Assembly: GCA_022838965.1 (NCBI GenBank)
Contig: JALHDK010000026.1
Span: 1 to 13,807, forward strand
Origin: Actinomycetales bacterium
GTDB lineage: Bacteria; Actinomycetota; Actinomycetes; Actinomycetales; Actinomycetaceae
DNA: 13,807 nt
Reading direction: 5' to 3'
Position 1 is the stretch's first letter. Each line of letters opens with the position of its first letter. A program made the position numbers and the translations under genes. The notes under the pieces are model-generated. The model saw only the letters and a list, made by a program, of their open reading frames with translations, was not told the origin of the DNA and made no database searches. Positions 6,794 through 13,807 of the stretch are shown in pieces.

Positions 6794-7819
6794 ATGCGAC
6801 GAGCGCTCGCGGCCCTCCTGGTGGTGCTGGGGTTGGTCGCCGTGGGTCTGGGAATCGCCTCTGCGACCGTGTGGCGAGCCGCCGACACGGTCACCGCGAC
6901 CCTCGACCAACCGGACACCCCCGTCGTGCTGCTTCGTCCCGGCGTCACCGGAATGGCGAACCCCGACAGTGTCCGGGTGACCGCGACGGCACCCAGCCCC
7001 GACGCGCCCGTGGTCCTGGCCCTGGCGCCCGCCGACGACGTCGACGCCTGGGTTGGTCCGGCGGCCCACCTGGACGTGGTCGGGCTGGCGTCCTGGACCG
7101 AACTGGCCACCGAGCGGATCGACGGCGAGCCGTCGGTGCCCGATCCCGCCGGAGCGGACCTGTGGGTGGAGGAGATCACCGGCACGGGCGAGGTGGTCGC
7201 CGACCTCGTGCCCGATCCCGGCCAGGTGGTCCTCCTGGCGGCCACCGACGGCGTCCAGCCCGCCCCCCGCGTGGCCCTGACATGGTCCGTGGAGGTGAGC
7301 ACTCCCTACCTCGTCCCCCTGCTGGTGGGCGGAACCCTCATCGCGCTGGTCGGTCTGGGCGTCCTGGTGTGGGACCTCCTCGTCCGGCGGGAGGTCAACG
7401 CGCGCGCCGCCGCCCGACAGCAGCGGGCCACGGCCGACGTCACGAGCACGACCACGATGCCGGCCATCGACAGCGTGCAGGAACCCCCGGTTCCCCGCCT
7501 GACCCGTCGACAGCTGCGGGACCGTGACCGCTCCCAGCGGACCTCCGATCCCCGGAGCGCGCCCGACGGGCCGATCGCCACGACGGCGGGGATGGTGGGA
7601 GCCGGGATCGTCCCTGCGGCGATCGATCCCGAACGCCACCGGGCACTGCGGTATCTCCCCCTTGACGAGCAGGACTGGACCCTCGACCCCGATCTGGCCG
7701 AGGCCGGCCCGGCGCGGGGGAGTGCGGTCGTTCCCGGGGTGCCGGACGCGGGAAGGCACCGGGCCACCCGGGGGGACGCGTGGCGAACCCTGTGGGACGT
7801 CGAGGAGGAGGAACGATGA
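6794..7819 (+). CDS. Two-helix membrane protein of unknown function
   Basis: This is a 341-residue protein with an N-terminal membrane helix (about 4-26), an extracytoplasmic domain of about 140 residues, a second helix (about 172-197) and a cytosolic tail of about 140 residues. The Arg-rich sequence right after helix two (VRREVNARAAARQQR) fits the positive-inside rule. The tail contains a TRRQLRDRDR motif (238-247), is otherwise disordered-looking, and ends in an acidic DVEEEER. ATG 6794 is preferred over GTG 6779 because GAGGAG at 6781-6786 is correctly spaced for it. The stop overlaps the ATG of the lipoprotein gene (ATGA at 7816-7819), so the two envelope proteins are made together and may interact. 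I do not recognise the family. Confidence 0.75.
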   Translation: MRRALAALLVVLGLVAVGLGIASATVWRAADTVTATLDQPDTPVVLLRPGVTGMANPDSVRVTATAPSPDAPVVLALAPADDVDAWVGPAAHLDVVGLASWTELATERIDGEPSVPDPAGADLWVEEITGTGEVVADLVPDPGQVVLLAATDGVQPAPRVALTWSVEVSTPYLVPLLVGGTLIALVGLGVLVWDLLVRREVNARAAARQQRATADVTSTTTMPAIDSVQEPPVPRLTRRQLRDRDRSQRTSDPRSAPDGPIATTAGMVGAGIVPAAIDPERHRALRYLPLDEQDWTLDPDLAEAGPARGSAVVPGVPDAGRHRATRGDAWRTLWDVEEEER

Positions 7820-8823
7820 CCGCCACCCGCCGGGCACTCGTGGTCGCCCTCATCACCGTGACGCTGGGAGCCTGCTCCACCGCGCCGCTGCCCGAGCCCC
7901 AGGCGAGCCCCGCCCCGGACGTGCCGGCCGCCGTCGTCACGGAGGCGCAGCTCGACCGGATCCTCGCCGCCGTCGCGGAGACGTTCGTGGCGGCTGACGC
8001 GGCCGCGGCGCCCGACCAGCTCGAGGGACGGGTCACCGGTCCCGCGCGGAGAATGCGGGAGGCCGAGTACTCCCTCGCCGCCGCCACGGGCGGTGGCATC
8101 CCCGTCTCCCCGTTCACCACGGACCCGCAGGTCGCGATCGTCTCGGCGACGAGGGACTGGCCGCGGCTGGTGGGGGTTGTGACGGAGATTCCCCCGGGAG
8201 CCAACCTTCCCCTCCTGCTCGCCCTCGTGCAGACGGAGGCTCGCGGGAACTACCAGCTCTGGTCCTGGGTGCGGCTGCTGCCCGGCACCGAGATGCCCGC
8301 GACCGTCAATCCGGACGTCGGCTCGCCGCCGGTCCAGGCGGATTCGGAGGCGCTGCGCACGAGCCCGATCGCGACCGTGGAACACTACGCCGACATCCTC
8401 GCCGCCGGGGACTCCTCCGCGTACGCCGGGGAGTTCGCTGAGGACGCCTTCCGGACGGGCTTCCTCACTGCCTTCCGGTCCCTCTCGGAGAGCGTCTCGG
8501 TTGCCGGAACGACCGAACTGGCAGCGACCGCCACCGACGACCCGGTGTACGCCATCGCGACGAACGACGGCGGGGCGATCGTCTTCGGCACCATCGACCA
8601 TCGGCTGACCGTGCGCCGAACGGTGGCCGGTGCCACGCTGGAGGTGGGCGAGACCCTCGCCCTGGGGGGTGAACGCCGGGTGCGGGGCAGCCTGGTGGCC
8701 CAGTACCTCGTCACGGTGGCGTTCCACGTCCCGCCCGCCGGCAGCGAGGAGCAGACCCGGGTGCTCGGCGCGAAGCAGGTGCTGGTCGGCGTCGAGCGCG
8801 ACGATTCGACCTCGCCCGACTGA
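7816..8823 (+). CDS. Putative lipoprotein of unknown function
   Basis: This is a 335-residue exported lipoprotein. A short basic N-terminus (MTATRR), a hydrophobic stretch and the lipobox LGAC put the modified cysteine at residue 20. A Pro/Ala-rich spacer of about 20 residues follows, then a globular domain that seems to have two halves (about 40-175 and 185-325). No catalytic motif is visible. The start ATG 7816 has a strong GGAGGAGGA site just upstream and overlaps the preceding membrane-protein stop. An in-frame upstream GTG at 7780 would put Arg/Gly-rich residues before the signal sequence and is rejected. Coupling to the preceding gene suggests a shared envelope function, but none can be named. 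Confidence 0.8.
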   Translation: MTATRRALVVALITVTLGACSTAPLPEPQASPAPDVPAAVVTEAQLDRILAAVAETFVAADAAAAPDQLEGRVTGPARRMREAEYSLAAATGGGIPVSPFTTDPQVAIVSATRDWPRLVGVVTEIPPGANLPLLLALVQTEARGNYQLWSWVRLLPGTEMPATVNPDVGSPPVQADSEALRTSPIATVEHYADILAAGDSSAYAGEFAEDAFRTGFLTAFRSLSESVSVAGTTELAATATDDPVYAIATNDGGAIVFGTIDHRLTVRRTVAGATLEVGETLALGGERRVRGSLVAQYLVTVAFHVPPAGSEEQTRVLGAKQVLVGVERDDSTSPD

Positions 8824-8827
8824 GCCA

Positions 8828-8842
8828 TAGCATGGGGGTATG
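8828..8842 (+). promoter_or_regulatory. Putative leaderless promoter of the CnoX-like gene (TAGCAT, six bases, ATG)
   Basis: TAGCAT at 8828-8833 matches TAnnnT and is followed by six bases and then the ATG at 8840. This is the same geometry as the nucS site. A GGGGG run between them is too close to the ATG for a normal ribosome binding site. No -35 box is convincing. Confidence 0.45.
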
Positions 8843-9706
8843 AAGCAACCTCTCAACGTGCACGGCGCCGTCGACCTCTCGGCACTGACCGGACCTCGTC
8901 AGCAACCGGCGGCGACCGGCGCGAACGTGATCGACGTGACAGACGCCACCTTCGGCGACCTGGTATCGCGCTCCGCCACCGTCCCGGTGGTGGTCGACCT
9001 GTGGGCCTCCTGGTGCCAGCCCTGCAAGACCCTGGGGCCGATTCTCGAGAAGCTCGCCGCGGAGTACGGCGGGCGTTTCCTGCTGGCGAAGGTTGACGTC
9101 GATGCCAACCCCCAGATCTCCGCGGCCTTCCAGGTGCAGTCGATTCCGACTGTGGTGGCCCTGCTCGCAGGCCAGGCGGTGCCATTGTTCCAGGGTGCCT
9201 ACCCGGAGGCGCAGGTTCGCCGGATCATCGACCAGCTGCTGGCGGTGGCGGCCCAGAACGGGGTCACCGGGACCGTGGGCGGCGGCCCGGCACCCCAGCC
9301 GGAGCTCCCGCCCCTGCACGCGGCAGCCGTGGCGGCCATCGAGGCCGGCGACTACGCGGCTGCCGCCGCGAGCTACCGGCAGGCCCTGAAGGAGAATCCC
9401 GGGGATCGGGAGGCCAGGGCCGCACTGGCCCAGGTTGAACTCCTCCGGCGTCTCGAGGGACAGGACCTCGACACGCTCATCGCCCTCGCCCGGGAGGACG
9501 ATCTCGAGTCGCAGCTGCGTGCGGCCGACGCCGAACTCGCCTCCGGCGATCTCCGTGCCGCCTTCGACCGGCTGCTCGCCGTGGTGCGTTCGGGCGGCGA
9601 TGGACGCGAACCGGCACGGGCCCGGTTGGTGGAGTTCTTCGAGATCGTCGGGCCGGACCCGGAGGTGGCGCGGGCGCGACGGGAACTCGCGAGCGCGCTC
9701 TACTGA
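8840..9706 (+). CDS. Thioredoxin-TPR protein, CnoX/YbbN type
   Basis: This 288-residue cytosolic protein joins a thioredoxin domain (about 31-138) by a Gly/Pro linker (143-158) to a tetratricopeptide-like region (about 160-285). This is the architecture of CnoX/YbbN, a chaperone that protects substrates and hands them to GroEL. The active site is WCQPC with Cys59 and Cys62. The cis-proline region is SIPTVV (101-106), and the helical part ends in ARARLVEFFEIVG and a RELASALY terminus typical of actinobacterial members. Escherichia coli CnoX lacks a full CxxC, so this form could also be redox active. The ATG at 8840 has a putative leaderless promoter. It is 16 bases after the lipoprotein gene and is followed by a strong hairpin terminator. 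Naming it CnoX rather than a generic thioredoxin rests on the two-domain layout. Confidence 0.9.
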   Translation: MKQPLNVHGAVDLSALTGPRQQPAATGANVIDVTDATFGDLVSRSATVPVVVDLWASWCQPCKTLGPILEKLAAEYGGRFLLAKVDVDANPQISAAFQVQSIPTVVALLAGQAVPLFQGAYPEAQVRRIIDQLLAVAAQNGVTGTVGGGPAPQPELPPLHAAAVAAIEAGDYAAAAASYRQALKENPGDREARAALAQVELLRRLEGQDLDTLIALAREDDLESQLRAADAELASGDLRAAFDRLLAVVRSGGDGREPARARLVEFFEIVGPDPEVARARRELASALY

Positions 9707-9738
9707 GGCTGTCCGCCAGCCCTGAGACCGTCCGCCAG
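9704..9738 (+). repeat. Tandem 19-bp imperfect duplication across a stop codon
   Basis: Sixteen bases starting with the stop codon (TGAGGCTGTCCGCCAG, 9704-9719) are repeated 19 bases later as TGAGACCGTCCGCCAG (9723-9738), with two mismatches. The second copy sits in the short 3' untranslated stretch before the terminator hairpin. Confidence 0.6.
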
Positions 9739-9742
9739 TGCG

Positions 9743-9770
9743 GAACGGGGCCCCGGACGGGGCCCCGTTC
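9743..9770. terminator. Bidirectional terminator hairpin between the CnoX-like gene and glgB
   Basis: A perfect 12-bp inverted repeat, GAACGGGGCCCC (9743-9754) and GGGGCCCCGTTC (9759-9770), encloses a GGAC loop. It lies 37 bases after the CnoX-like stop and two bases after the glgB stop on the other strand, so it can end transcripts from both directions. A T-rich tail is almost absent (TCTCTCA on the plus side), as is usual for high-GC actinobacterial terminators. Confidence 0.8.
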
Positions 9771-9772
9771 TC

Positions 9773-11962
9773 TCAGTCGGTGTTCCCGGTGGTGTCAGGG
9801 ACCAGCCAGAGGGCGCCGAGCGGCGGCACCCGGAGCCGCACGGACCACGGACGTCCCTGCCACGGGATCTCCTCCGACTCCACCCGTCCGAGGTTGCCGA
9901 CCCCCGAGCCGCCGTACTCCACGGCATCCGTGTTGAGGACCTCGAGCCAGTCGCCCCCGTGGGGGAGTCCGACGCGGTAGCCCTCATGCGGGATCCCGGC
10001 GAAGTTCACGATGCACACCATGTGCTCGCTGAAGTCGGGAGTCTTGCGCATGTAGACCAGCACATTGTGGTCCGCGTCGCCGGCTTCGATCCATTCGAAG
10101 CCCTCGTGCGAGAAGTCGTCCGCCCACAGGGCCCGGCTCTTGCGGTAGATCGCGTTCATCGTGCTCACCAGGTCGGCGACTCCCGCGTGGGTAGGGTTGT
10201 CCAGGTGCCACCAGTCGAGGCCGCGGGACTCGTTCCACTCGGCCTCCTGGGCGAACTCCTGTCCCATGAAGAGCAGTTGCTTGCCAGGGTGCGACCACTG
10301 GTAGGCGAGCAGCGCCCGGACGCCGGCGAGCTGCTGCCACCAGTCCCCGGGCATCTTGCGCATGAGCGAGCCCTTGCCGTGGACGACCTCGTCGTGGGAG
10401 AGGGGCAGGATGAACTGCTCGGAGAAGGCGTAGATGAGCGAGAAGGTCAGTTCGCCGTGGTGGTACCGGCGGTTGATGGGGAGTTCCGAGAGGTAGCGCA
10501 GGGTGTCGTTCATCCAGCCCATGTTCCACTTCAGCCCGAATCCCAGGCCGCCGATGTTGGTGGGCGCGGTCACACCCGGCCATGCCGTGGACTCCTCGGC
10601 GATCATCACCACGCCGGGGACCTTCTTGTAGCAGGTGGCGTTCGCCTCCTGGAGGAACGAGATCGCCTCGAGGTTCTCCCGCCCGCCATGGGCGTTGGGA
10701 CGCCACTGCCCATCCTTGCGTGAGTAGTCCAGGTACAGCATGGAGGCGACGGCGTCCACCCGGAGTCCGTCGATGTGGAACTCCTGGAGCCAGTACAGCG
10801 CGTTGGCCACCAGGAAGTTGCGAACCTCCCGGCGGCCGAAGTTGAACACCATGGTCCCCCAGTCCGGGTGCTCGCCCCGCAGCGGATCCGGGTCCTCGTA
10901 CAGGGAGGTCCCGTCGAAGCGGGCCAGGGCCCACGAGTCCTTGGGGAAGTGGGCGGGCACCCAGTCGAGGATGACTCCGATACCCGCCTGGTGGAGCTTG
11001 TCCACGAGGTATCTGAAGTCATCGGGCACGCCCAGCCGCGCCGTCGGGGCGTAGTACGAGGTGACCTGGTAGCCCCAGGACCCGCCGAAGGGGTGCTCGG
11101 CAATGGGCATCAGCTCGACGTGGGTGAAGCCGAGGCGAGTGACGTACTCCACCAGCTCGTCCGCGAGCTGGCGATAGCCGAGGCCCTGCCGCCAGGAGGC
11201 GAGGTGAACCTCGTAGATCGACATGGGCGCCGCGTGTGGCTGCGAGCGGGCGCGGCGCTCGAGCCACGCGTCGTCCCCCCAGGTGTAGGACGAGTCCGTG
11301 ATCACCGACGCCGTCGAGGGCGGCACCTCGGTGGCGCGGGCCATGGGGTCGGCCTTCTCGTGCCAGGAGCCGTCACGTGACGCGATCTCGAACTTGTAGC
11401 GGTGGCCGATCTCGGCGCCGGGCACGAAGATCTCCCAGACCCCCGAGGCGCCCAGCGAGCGCATCGCCGTGACCGATCCGTTCCACGAGTTGAAGTCACC
11501 CTTCACGCGCACTGCCCTGGCGTTCGGCGCCCATACGGCGAAGGACGCCCCGTGCACCTCGCCCAGTTCGCTGGGGAAGGTCCGCAGATGCGCCCCGAGA
11601 ACCTTCCACAGTTCCTCGTGGCGTCCCTCGCCGATGAGGTAGAGGTCCATCTCCCCGAGGGTGGGGAGGAACCGGTAGGGGTCGTCGAGCGTGGTGGTCG
11701 CCTCCCCGTTGGTGACGCGCACACGGTAGTCCGGGACCCTGTCCCCCTCAACCACGGCCACCCAGATGCCGTCGCACTCGTGCGTCGCGGGATAGGACGC
11801 GTTGGCGGTGACGATCTCCACCGCGTCGGCCATCGGCCGCAGTGTCCTGATGGTGACCGCACCGTCGAAGATGTGCGGTCCGAGGACCTCATGCGGGTTG
11901 TAGTGGAGGCCGCGGGCGACGGTGGTGAGGACTCCGGCGTCAACGGGGAAGTGATCGGTCAT
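9773..11962 (-). CDS. glgB: 1,4-alpha-glucan branching enzyme
   Basis: GlgB cuts alpha-1,4-glucan chains and rejoins them as alpha-1,6 branches, here in glycogen or in the maltose-1-phosphate (GlgE) alpha-glucan pathway. The 729-residue protein has the long actinobacterial layout: an N-terminal N1 module (about 1-105), a CBM48 domain (about 133-220), a GH13 barrel (about 245-600) and a C-terminal beta domain. The catalytic residues are present: nucleophile Asp403 in [10 protein letters not shown], acid/base Glu456 in MIAEEST, and Asp524 in [12 protein letters not shown]. The motif EVHLASWR and the [14 protein letters not shown] block are also typical. ATG 11962 gives the family-like N-terminus ([10 protein letters not shown]), with a GGGAGAG site about nine bases upstream. 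The frame stays open up to 12025, but that part is not conserved. It is 108 bases downstream of the maltokinase gene and probably in its operon. Confidence 0.97.
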   Translation of the reverse strand: MTDHFPVDAGVLTTVARGLHYNPHEVLGPHIFDGAVTIRTLRPMADAVEIVTANASYPATHECDGIWVAVVEGDRVPDYRVRVTNGEATTTLDDPYRFLPTLGEMDLYLIGEGRHEELWKVLGAHLRTFPSELGEVHGASFAVWAPNARAVRVKGDFNSWNGSVTAMRSLGASGVWEIFVPGAEIGHRYKFEIASRDGSWHEKADPMARATEVPPSTASVITDSSYTWGDDAWLERRARSQPHAAPMSIYEVHLASWRQGLGYRQLADELVEYVTRLGFTHVELMPIAEHPFGGSWGYQVTSYYAPTARLGVPDDFRYLVDKLHQAGIGVILDWVPAHFPKDSWALARFDGTSLYEDPDPLRGEHPDWGTMVFNFGRREVRNFLVANALYWLQEFHIDGLRVDAVASMLYLDYSRKDGQWRPNAHGGRENLEAISFLQEANATCYKKVPGVVMIAEESTAWPGVTAPTNIGGLGFGLKWNMGWMNDTLRYLSELPINRRYHHGELTFSLIYAFSEQFILPLSHDEVVHGKGSLMRKMPGDWWQQLAGVRALLAYQWSHPGKQLLFMGQEFAQEAEWNESRGLDWWHLDNPTHAGVADLVSTMNAIYRKSRALWADDFSHEGFEWIEAGDADHNVLVYMRKTPDFSEHMVCIVNFAGIPHEGYRVGLPHGGDWLEVLNTDAVEYGGSGVGNLGRVESEEIPWQGRPWSVRLRVPPLGALWLVPDTTGNTD

Positions 11963-12070
11963 GGGTCTACTCTCCCACTTCTTGGACCGTCGGGAGCACC
12001 GGATTAGCAGGCGGCGTGTGGCCATTCGTGCGCAGGTCGGAGGCGCGCCGGTGGTGGGGGATTCTGCAGG

Positions 12071-13336
12071 TCAGTCGAGCAGGCGCCCCACGGCCGCGAG
12101 GGGGATCCAGAGCCAGGAGGGCCGGTTGCGCGCCTCGTAGAGCGCCTCGTAGAGGGCCTTGTCGAGCTCGAGAGCTGCCAGGATCCCGGGGTGGGACCGG
12201 GGGTCGGGGGCGACATCCGCGTAGCCGTCCAGGAAGGCCTGCCGCGCCTGCCGGGCCCACGCCGCGGCGGCGGGGGAGGAGCCTGCCGAGGCGGCCGCGT
12301 AGTCGAAGGAGCGCAGCATCCCCGCCACATCCCGCAGGGCGAGGTCGGGCAGACGACGCTGGGCGAGGGGGCGCAGCGGCTCGCCCTCGAAGTCGAGCAG
12401 CACCCAGCCGCGCCCGGGACCGTGGATGACCTGACCCAGGTGGAGGTCGCCGTGCACGCGCTGGAGGGCGGGCCACGGCGCCTCGGCCGCGGCGCGGAAG
12501 ACGGCGTCGACGCGAGGCTCGAGCTCGCCCAGACTCGGTACCGCGGCGACGGCGCTGGCCGTGCGGCGGTGCCACTGGTCGAGGATCTCCGCGCGCTGGG
12601 AGGCGGTGGGCTCCTGCGTTCCGAACGCCGCGGCCAGGAGGCTGTGCACCTCGGCCGTCGCGGCACCCAGCCCGCGGGCGTCGAACGCGGATCCTGTCGC
12701 CACGCAGTCGAGTGCCACCCGCCACGCGTCCCGGGCCCCCGGGATGAACTCCTGGGCAACCGCGAGATCGCCCGATTCGCGCGCCCCACGGCGCGTCCAT
12801 GATCCCCGCAGGGCACCGATGAAGTGCGGCACCCGCAGCGTGCCGGCGCGACTGAGGGCCTCCTGCAGTTCGATGTCGGGATTCGGACCATCCGCCAGCA
12901 CCCGGAAGATCTTCGCGATCGCGGTGGTGGTGCGCTCCTCCGGGTCGGCCACGTCGCAGATCACCGAGGTGTTGGACTGCTCGCCCGTCAACACCCGCGC
13001 CGACCGGAGGACGAGGCCAGGTGCCACCTGCCGCAGCATCCAGGCGGCGTGGCGGGGATCGGCGCAGCCGTCGTACAGCCAGCCGTCGGCGGTGACCCCG
13101 ATCAGCGCCGTCTCGGGAAGGTCGGCGCGCCCGGGGTGGAGGGTGACCGGGACCTGGTACACGACGGGTTCGCCCGGGGCCTCGTCGCACACCACGAGAC
13201 GCGCGACGACGACGTCGTCGACGGTTGCGAGCCGCTCCTCCTCCACGCTGGCGACCCGCGGGGTGAGGTTCTTCGTGGAGTACCAGCGCTGCAGTGGCAT
13301 CCAGGCCTCGAGGAGGGCCGCGACGGCGTCCCTCAT
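12071..13336 (-). CDS. mak: Maltokinase
   Basis: Maltokinase phosphorylates maltose, with ATP, to maltose-1-phosphate, the donor for GlgE. It works with trehalose synthase TreS, which makes the maltose. The 421-residue protein has an N-terminal cap (MPLQRWYSTKN, about 13-23, typical of the family) and an aminoglycoside-phosphotransferase-like kinase fold. Visible sites are the nucleotide clamp LTGEQSNTSV (116-125), Lys142 in IAKIFR, catalytic Asp297 in HGDLHLGQ, and metal-binding Asp315 in LLDFEGEP. The DVAGMLRSFDYAA block (336-348) is characteristic. Length is slightly below the mycobacterial enzyme. The ATG at 13336 overlaps the treS stop (ATGA), a coupling typical of treS-mak pairs, some of which are fused. 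All key residues are intact. Confidence 0.95.
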   Translation of the reverse strand: MRDAVAALLEAWMPLQRWYSTKNLTPRVASVEEERLATVDDVVVARLVVCDEAPGEPVVYQVPVTLHPGRADLPETALIGVTADGWLYDGCADPRHAAWMLRQVAPGLVLRSARVLTGEQSNTSVICDVADPEERTTTAIAKIFRVLADGPNPDIELQEALSRAGTLRVPHFIGALRGSWTRRGARESGDLAVAQEFIPGARDAWRVALDCVATGSAFDARGLGAATAEVHSLLAAAFGTQEPTASQRAEILDQWHRRTASAVAAVPSLGELEPRVDAVFRAAAEAPWPALQRVHGDLHLGQVIHGPGRGWVLLDFEGEPLRPLAQRRLPDLALRDVAGMLRSFDYAAASAGSSPAAAAWARQARQAFLDGYADVAPDPRSHPGILAALELDKALYEALYEARNRPSWLWIPLAAVGRLLD

Positions 13337-13626
13337 CGCGTGACCACCAGCCAGTAGAAGTCGCGTGCCCCGATGGTGAGCGGGTAGGAACCGTCCCTGG
13401 GGACCGACGGGAACTCTGCCCCGCCGAAGACGTCGCGCACCGACGCGCCGGACCACCCGGCGAGCGTGAGCCTGGTCGCGCGGGCGGTGCTCGCAGTGTT
13501 GGCGACACAGAGAACCGTCTCCTGGGCGTTGCGGCGGAGGTAGGCCAGGACGGCGTCGCTGGTGGATTCGATCAGTTCGAAGGTGCCGTTCCCGAACACC
13601 GGGTGCTCGCGGCGCACGGTCCGGAA
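13333..13626 (-). CDS. treS: Trehalose synthase TreS, C-terminal fragment (broken near 13626)
   Basis: TreS interconverts trehalose and maltose. Only about 97 residues of its C-terminal beta domain can be recognised. They run from RREHPVFGNGTFE through AYLRR, the VLCVANTAS strand, a WSGASVRDVFGG segment and a terminal YPLTIGARDFYWLVV, all typical of the TreS end. The stop overlaps the maltokinase start (ATGA), which confirms the operon context. The reading frame stays open to the window edge, but upstream of about residue 97 from the end the translation no longer resembles TreS. The expected GH13 barrel end and the LLxWxRxMIxVR helix are not there. The opposite strand instead reads as a kinase. 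The gene is therefore truncated here by a breakpoint or an assembly join, not just by the window edge. Confidence 0.8.
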   Translation of the reverse strand, partial: FRTVRREHPVFGNGTFELIESTSDAVLAYLRRNAQETVLCVANTASTARATRLTLAGWSGASVRDVFGGAEFPSVPRDGSYPLTIGARDFYWLVVTR

Positions 13627-13639
13627 GCCACCGCGTCGC

Positions 13640-13807
13640 AGCTGCTCGATCTCAGCGCCTGGGAGCTCGGGCCGCTGCGGCGGCTCGAGCAGGAGGCGCG
13701 GTCGATGGCGAGCCTCGCCCATCCGGGCCTCGCCACGATCTACGGGCTCGAGAGCTGGCGAGGCGTCCCCGTGCTGGTGGTGGAGCACCTTCCCGGCGGC
13801 ACGCTCT
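13640..13807 (+). CDS. Ser/Thr protein kinase N-lobe fragment (runs off the window)
   Basis: In the plus-strand frame with codons starting at 13642, the sequence reads LLDLSAWELGPLRRLEQEAR, then a SMASLAHPGLATIYGL segment and VPVLVVEHLPGGTL. This is the pattern of a Hanks-type protein kinase from just after the VAIK strand, through the alpha-C helix (with its Glu in EQEAR) and the HPxL/I-x-x-(I/V)Y strand, to the hinge VVEHLPGGTL. The catalytic loop would lie beyond position 13807. No start codon belongs to it: its 5' end meets treS sequence of the opposite strand at about 13627-13640. Style (IYGLE, WRGVPVLVVE) recalls kinases of Acidobacteriota or Gemmatimonadota more than actinobacterial PknB types, which is an impression from memory. 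It is most likely a foreign or misjoined piece. Confidence 0.6.

Noticed and set aside
7306..8856. A 516-codon minus-strand open frame opposite the membrane protein and lipoprotein
   Set aside because: No family resemblance and a composition typical of antisense frames. The plus strand shows membrane helices, a lipobox and ATGA coupling.
11963..12070. Promoter or terminator in the 108-bp gap between mak and glgB
   Set aside because: No hairpin and no convincing -10/-35 pair was found. Only the ribosome binding site of glgB is visible, so read-through from mak is assumed.
11967..13508. A 513-codon minus-strand open frame overlapping maltokinase
   Set aside because: It is read in another frame of the same strand as mak and is dominated by Arg/Pro/Gly/Ala. 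The mak frame carries all kinase motifs.
13627..13807. Continuation of TreS on the minus strand to the window edge
   Set aside because: The frame is open but its residues do not match the TreS barrel end, while the opposite strand gives a coherent kinase N-lobe.

Overview
The window is a very GC-rich, gene-dense stretch of an actinobacterial (Actinomycetota) chromosome. This is indicated by NucS (the actinobacterial and archaeal mismatch endonuclease), a DUF2550 gene directly behind the ATP synthase epsilon gene, a DivIVA/Scy-like coiled-coil protein, frequent GTG starts, ATGA start/stop overlaps, and a treS-mak-glgB trehalose/alpha-glucan block. The order slightly recalls Propionibacteriales, but the family cannot be proven from this sequence. 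No tRNA, rRNA, CRISPR, IS element or phage gene was seen, and no gap between genes exceeds about 160 bp.

Layout. Plus strand, 1-4171: the 3' end of atpC, a DUF2550 membrane protein, nucS, then nagA (GlcNAc-6-phosphate deacetylase) overlapping by ATGA with a family-1 glycoside hydrolase (GH1) paralogue. That GH1 protein has lost its catalytic nucleophile and carries an extra C-terminal Cys/His (zinc-ribbon-like) domain. An alpha/beta hydrolase with its own putative leaderless promoter follows (4237-5058). It converges on a minus-strand pair (5055-6640): a Scy/DivIVA-like coiled-coil protein translationally coupled to a small conserved unknown protein. A divergent promoter region (6641-6793) also drives a membrane protein, a lipoprotein (ATGA-coupled) and then a thioredoxin-TPR protein of the CnoX/YbbN type (6794-9706).

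A perfect 12-bp hairpin separates this from the minus-strand glycogen/trehalose block: glgB (9773-11962), maltokinase (12071-13336) and the 3' end of treS (13333 to about 13626). TreS makes maltose from trehalose, Mak phosphorylates it, GlgE (not in the window) polymerises maltose-1-phosphate, and GlgB branches the alpha-glucan.

Two features deserve most attention. First, the GH1 protein (2564-4171) has Ala356 in place of the nucleophile Glu. It has an adjacent Asp162-Glu163 pair in place of Asn-Glu, and Thr-Tyr-Arg in place of Asn-Tyr-Tyr. It is either a sugar-binding pseudoenzyme or, more speculatively, a GH1 fold converted to substrate-assisted N-acetylhexosaminidase chemistry. Second, the recognisable treS sequence stops near 13626. 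From about 13640 to the end, the plus strand instead reads as the N-lobe of a Ser/Thr protein kinase. This looks like a chimeric contig end or a rearrangement breakpoint.
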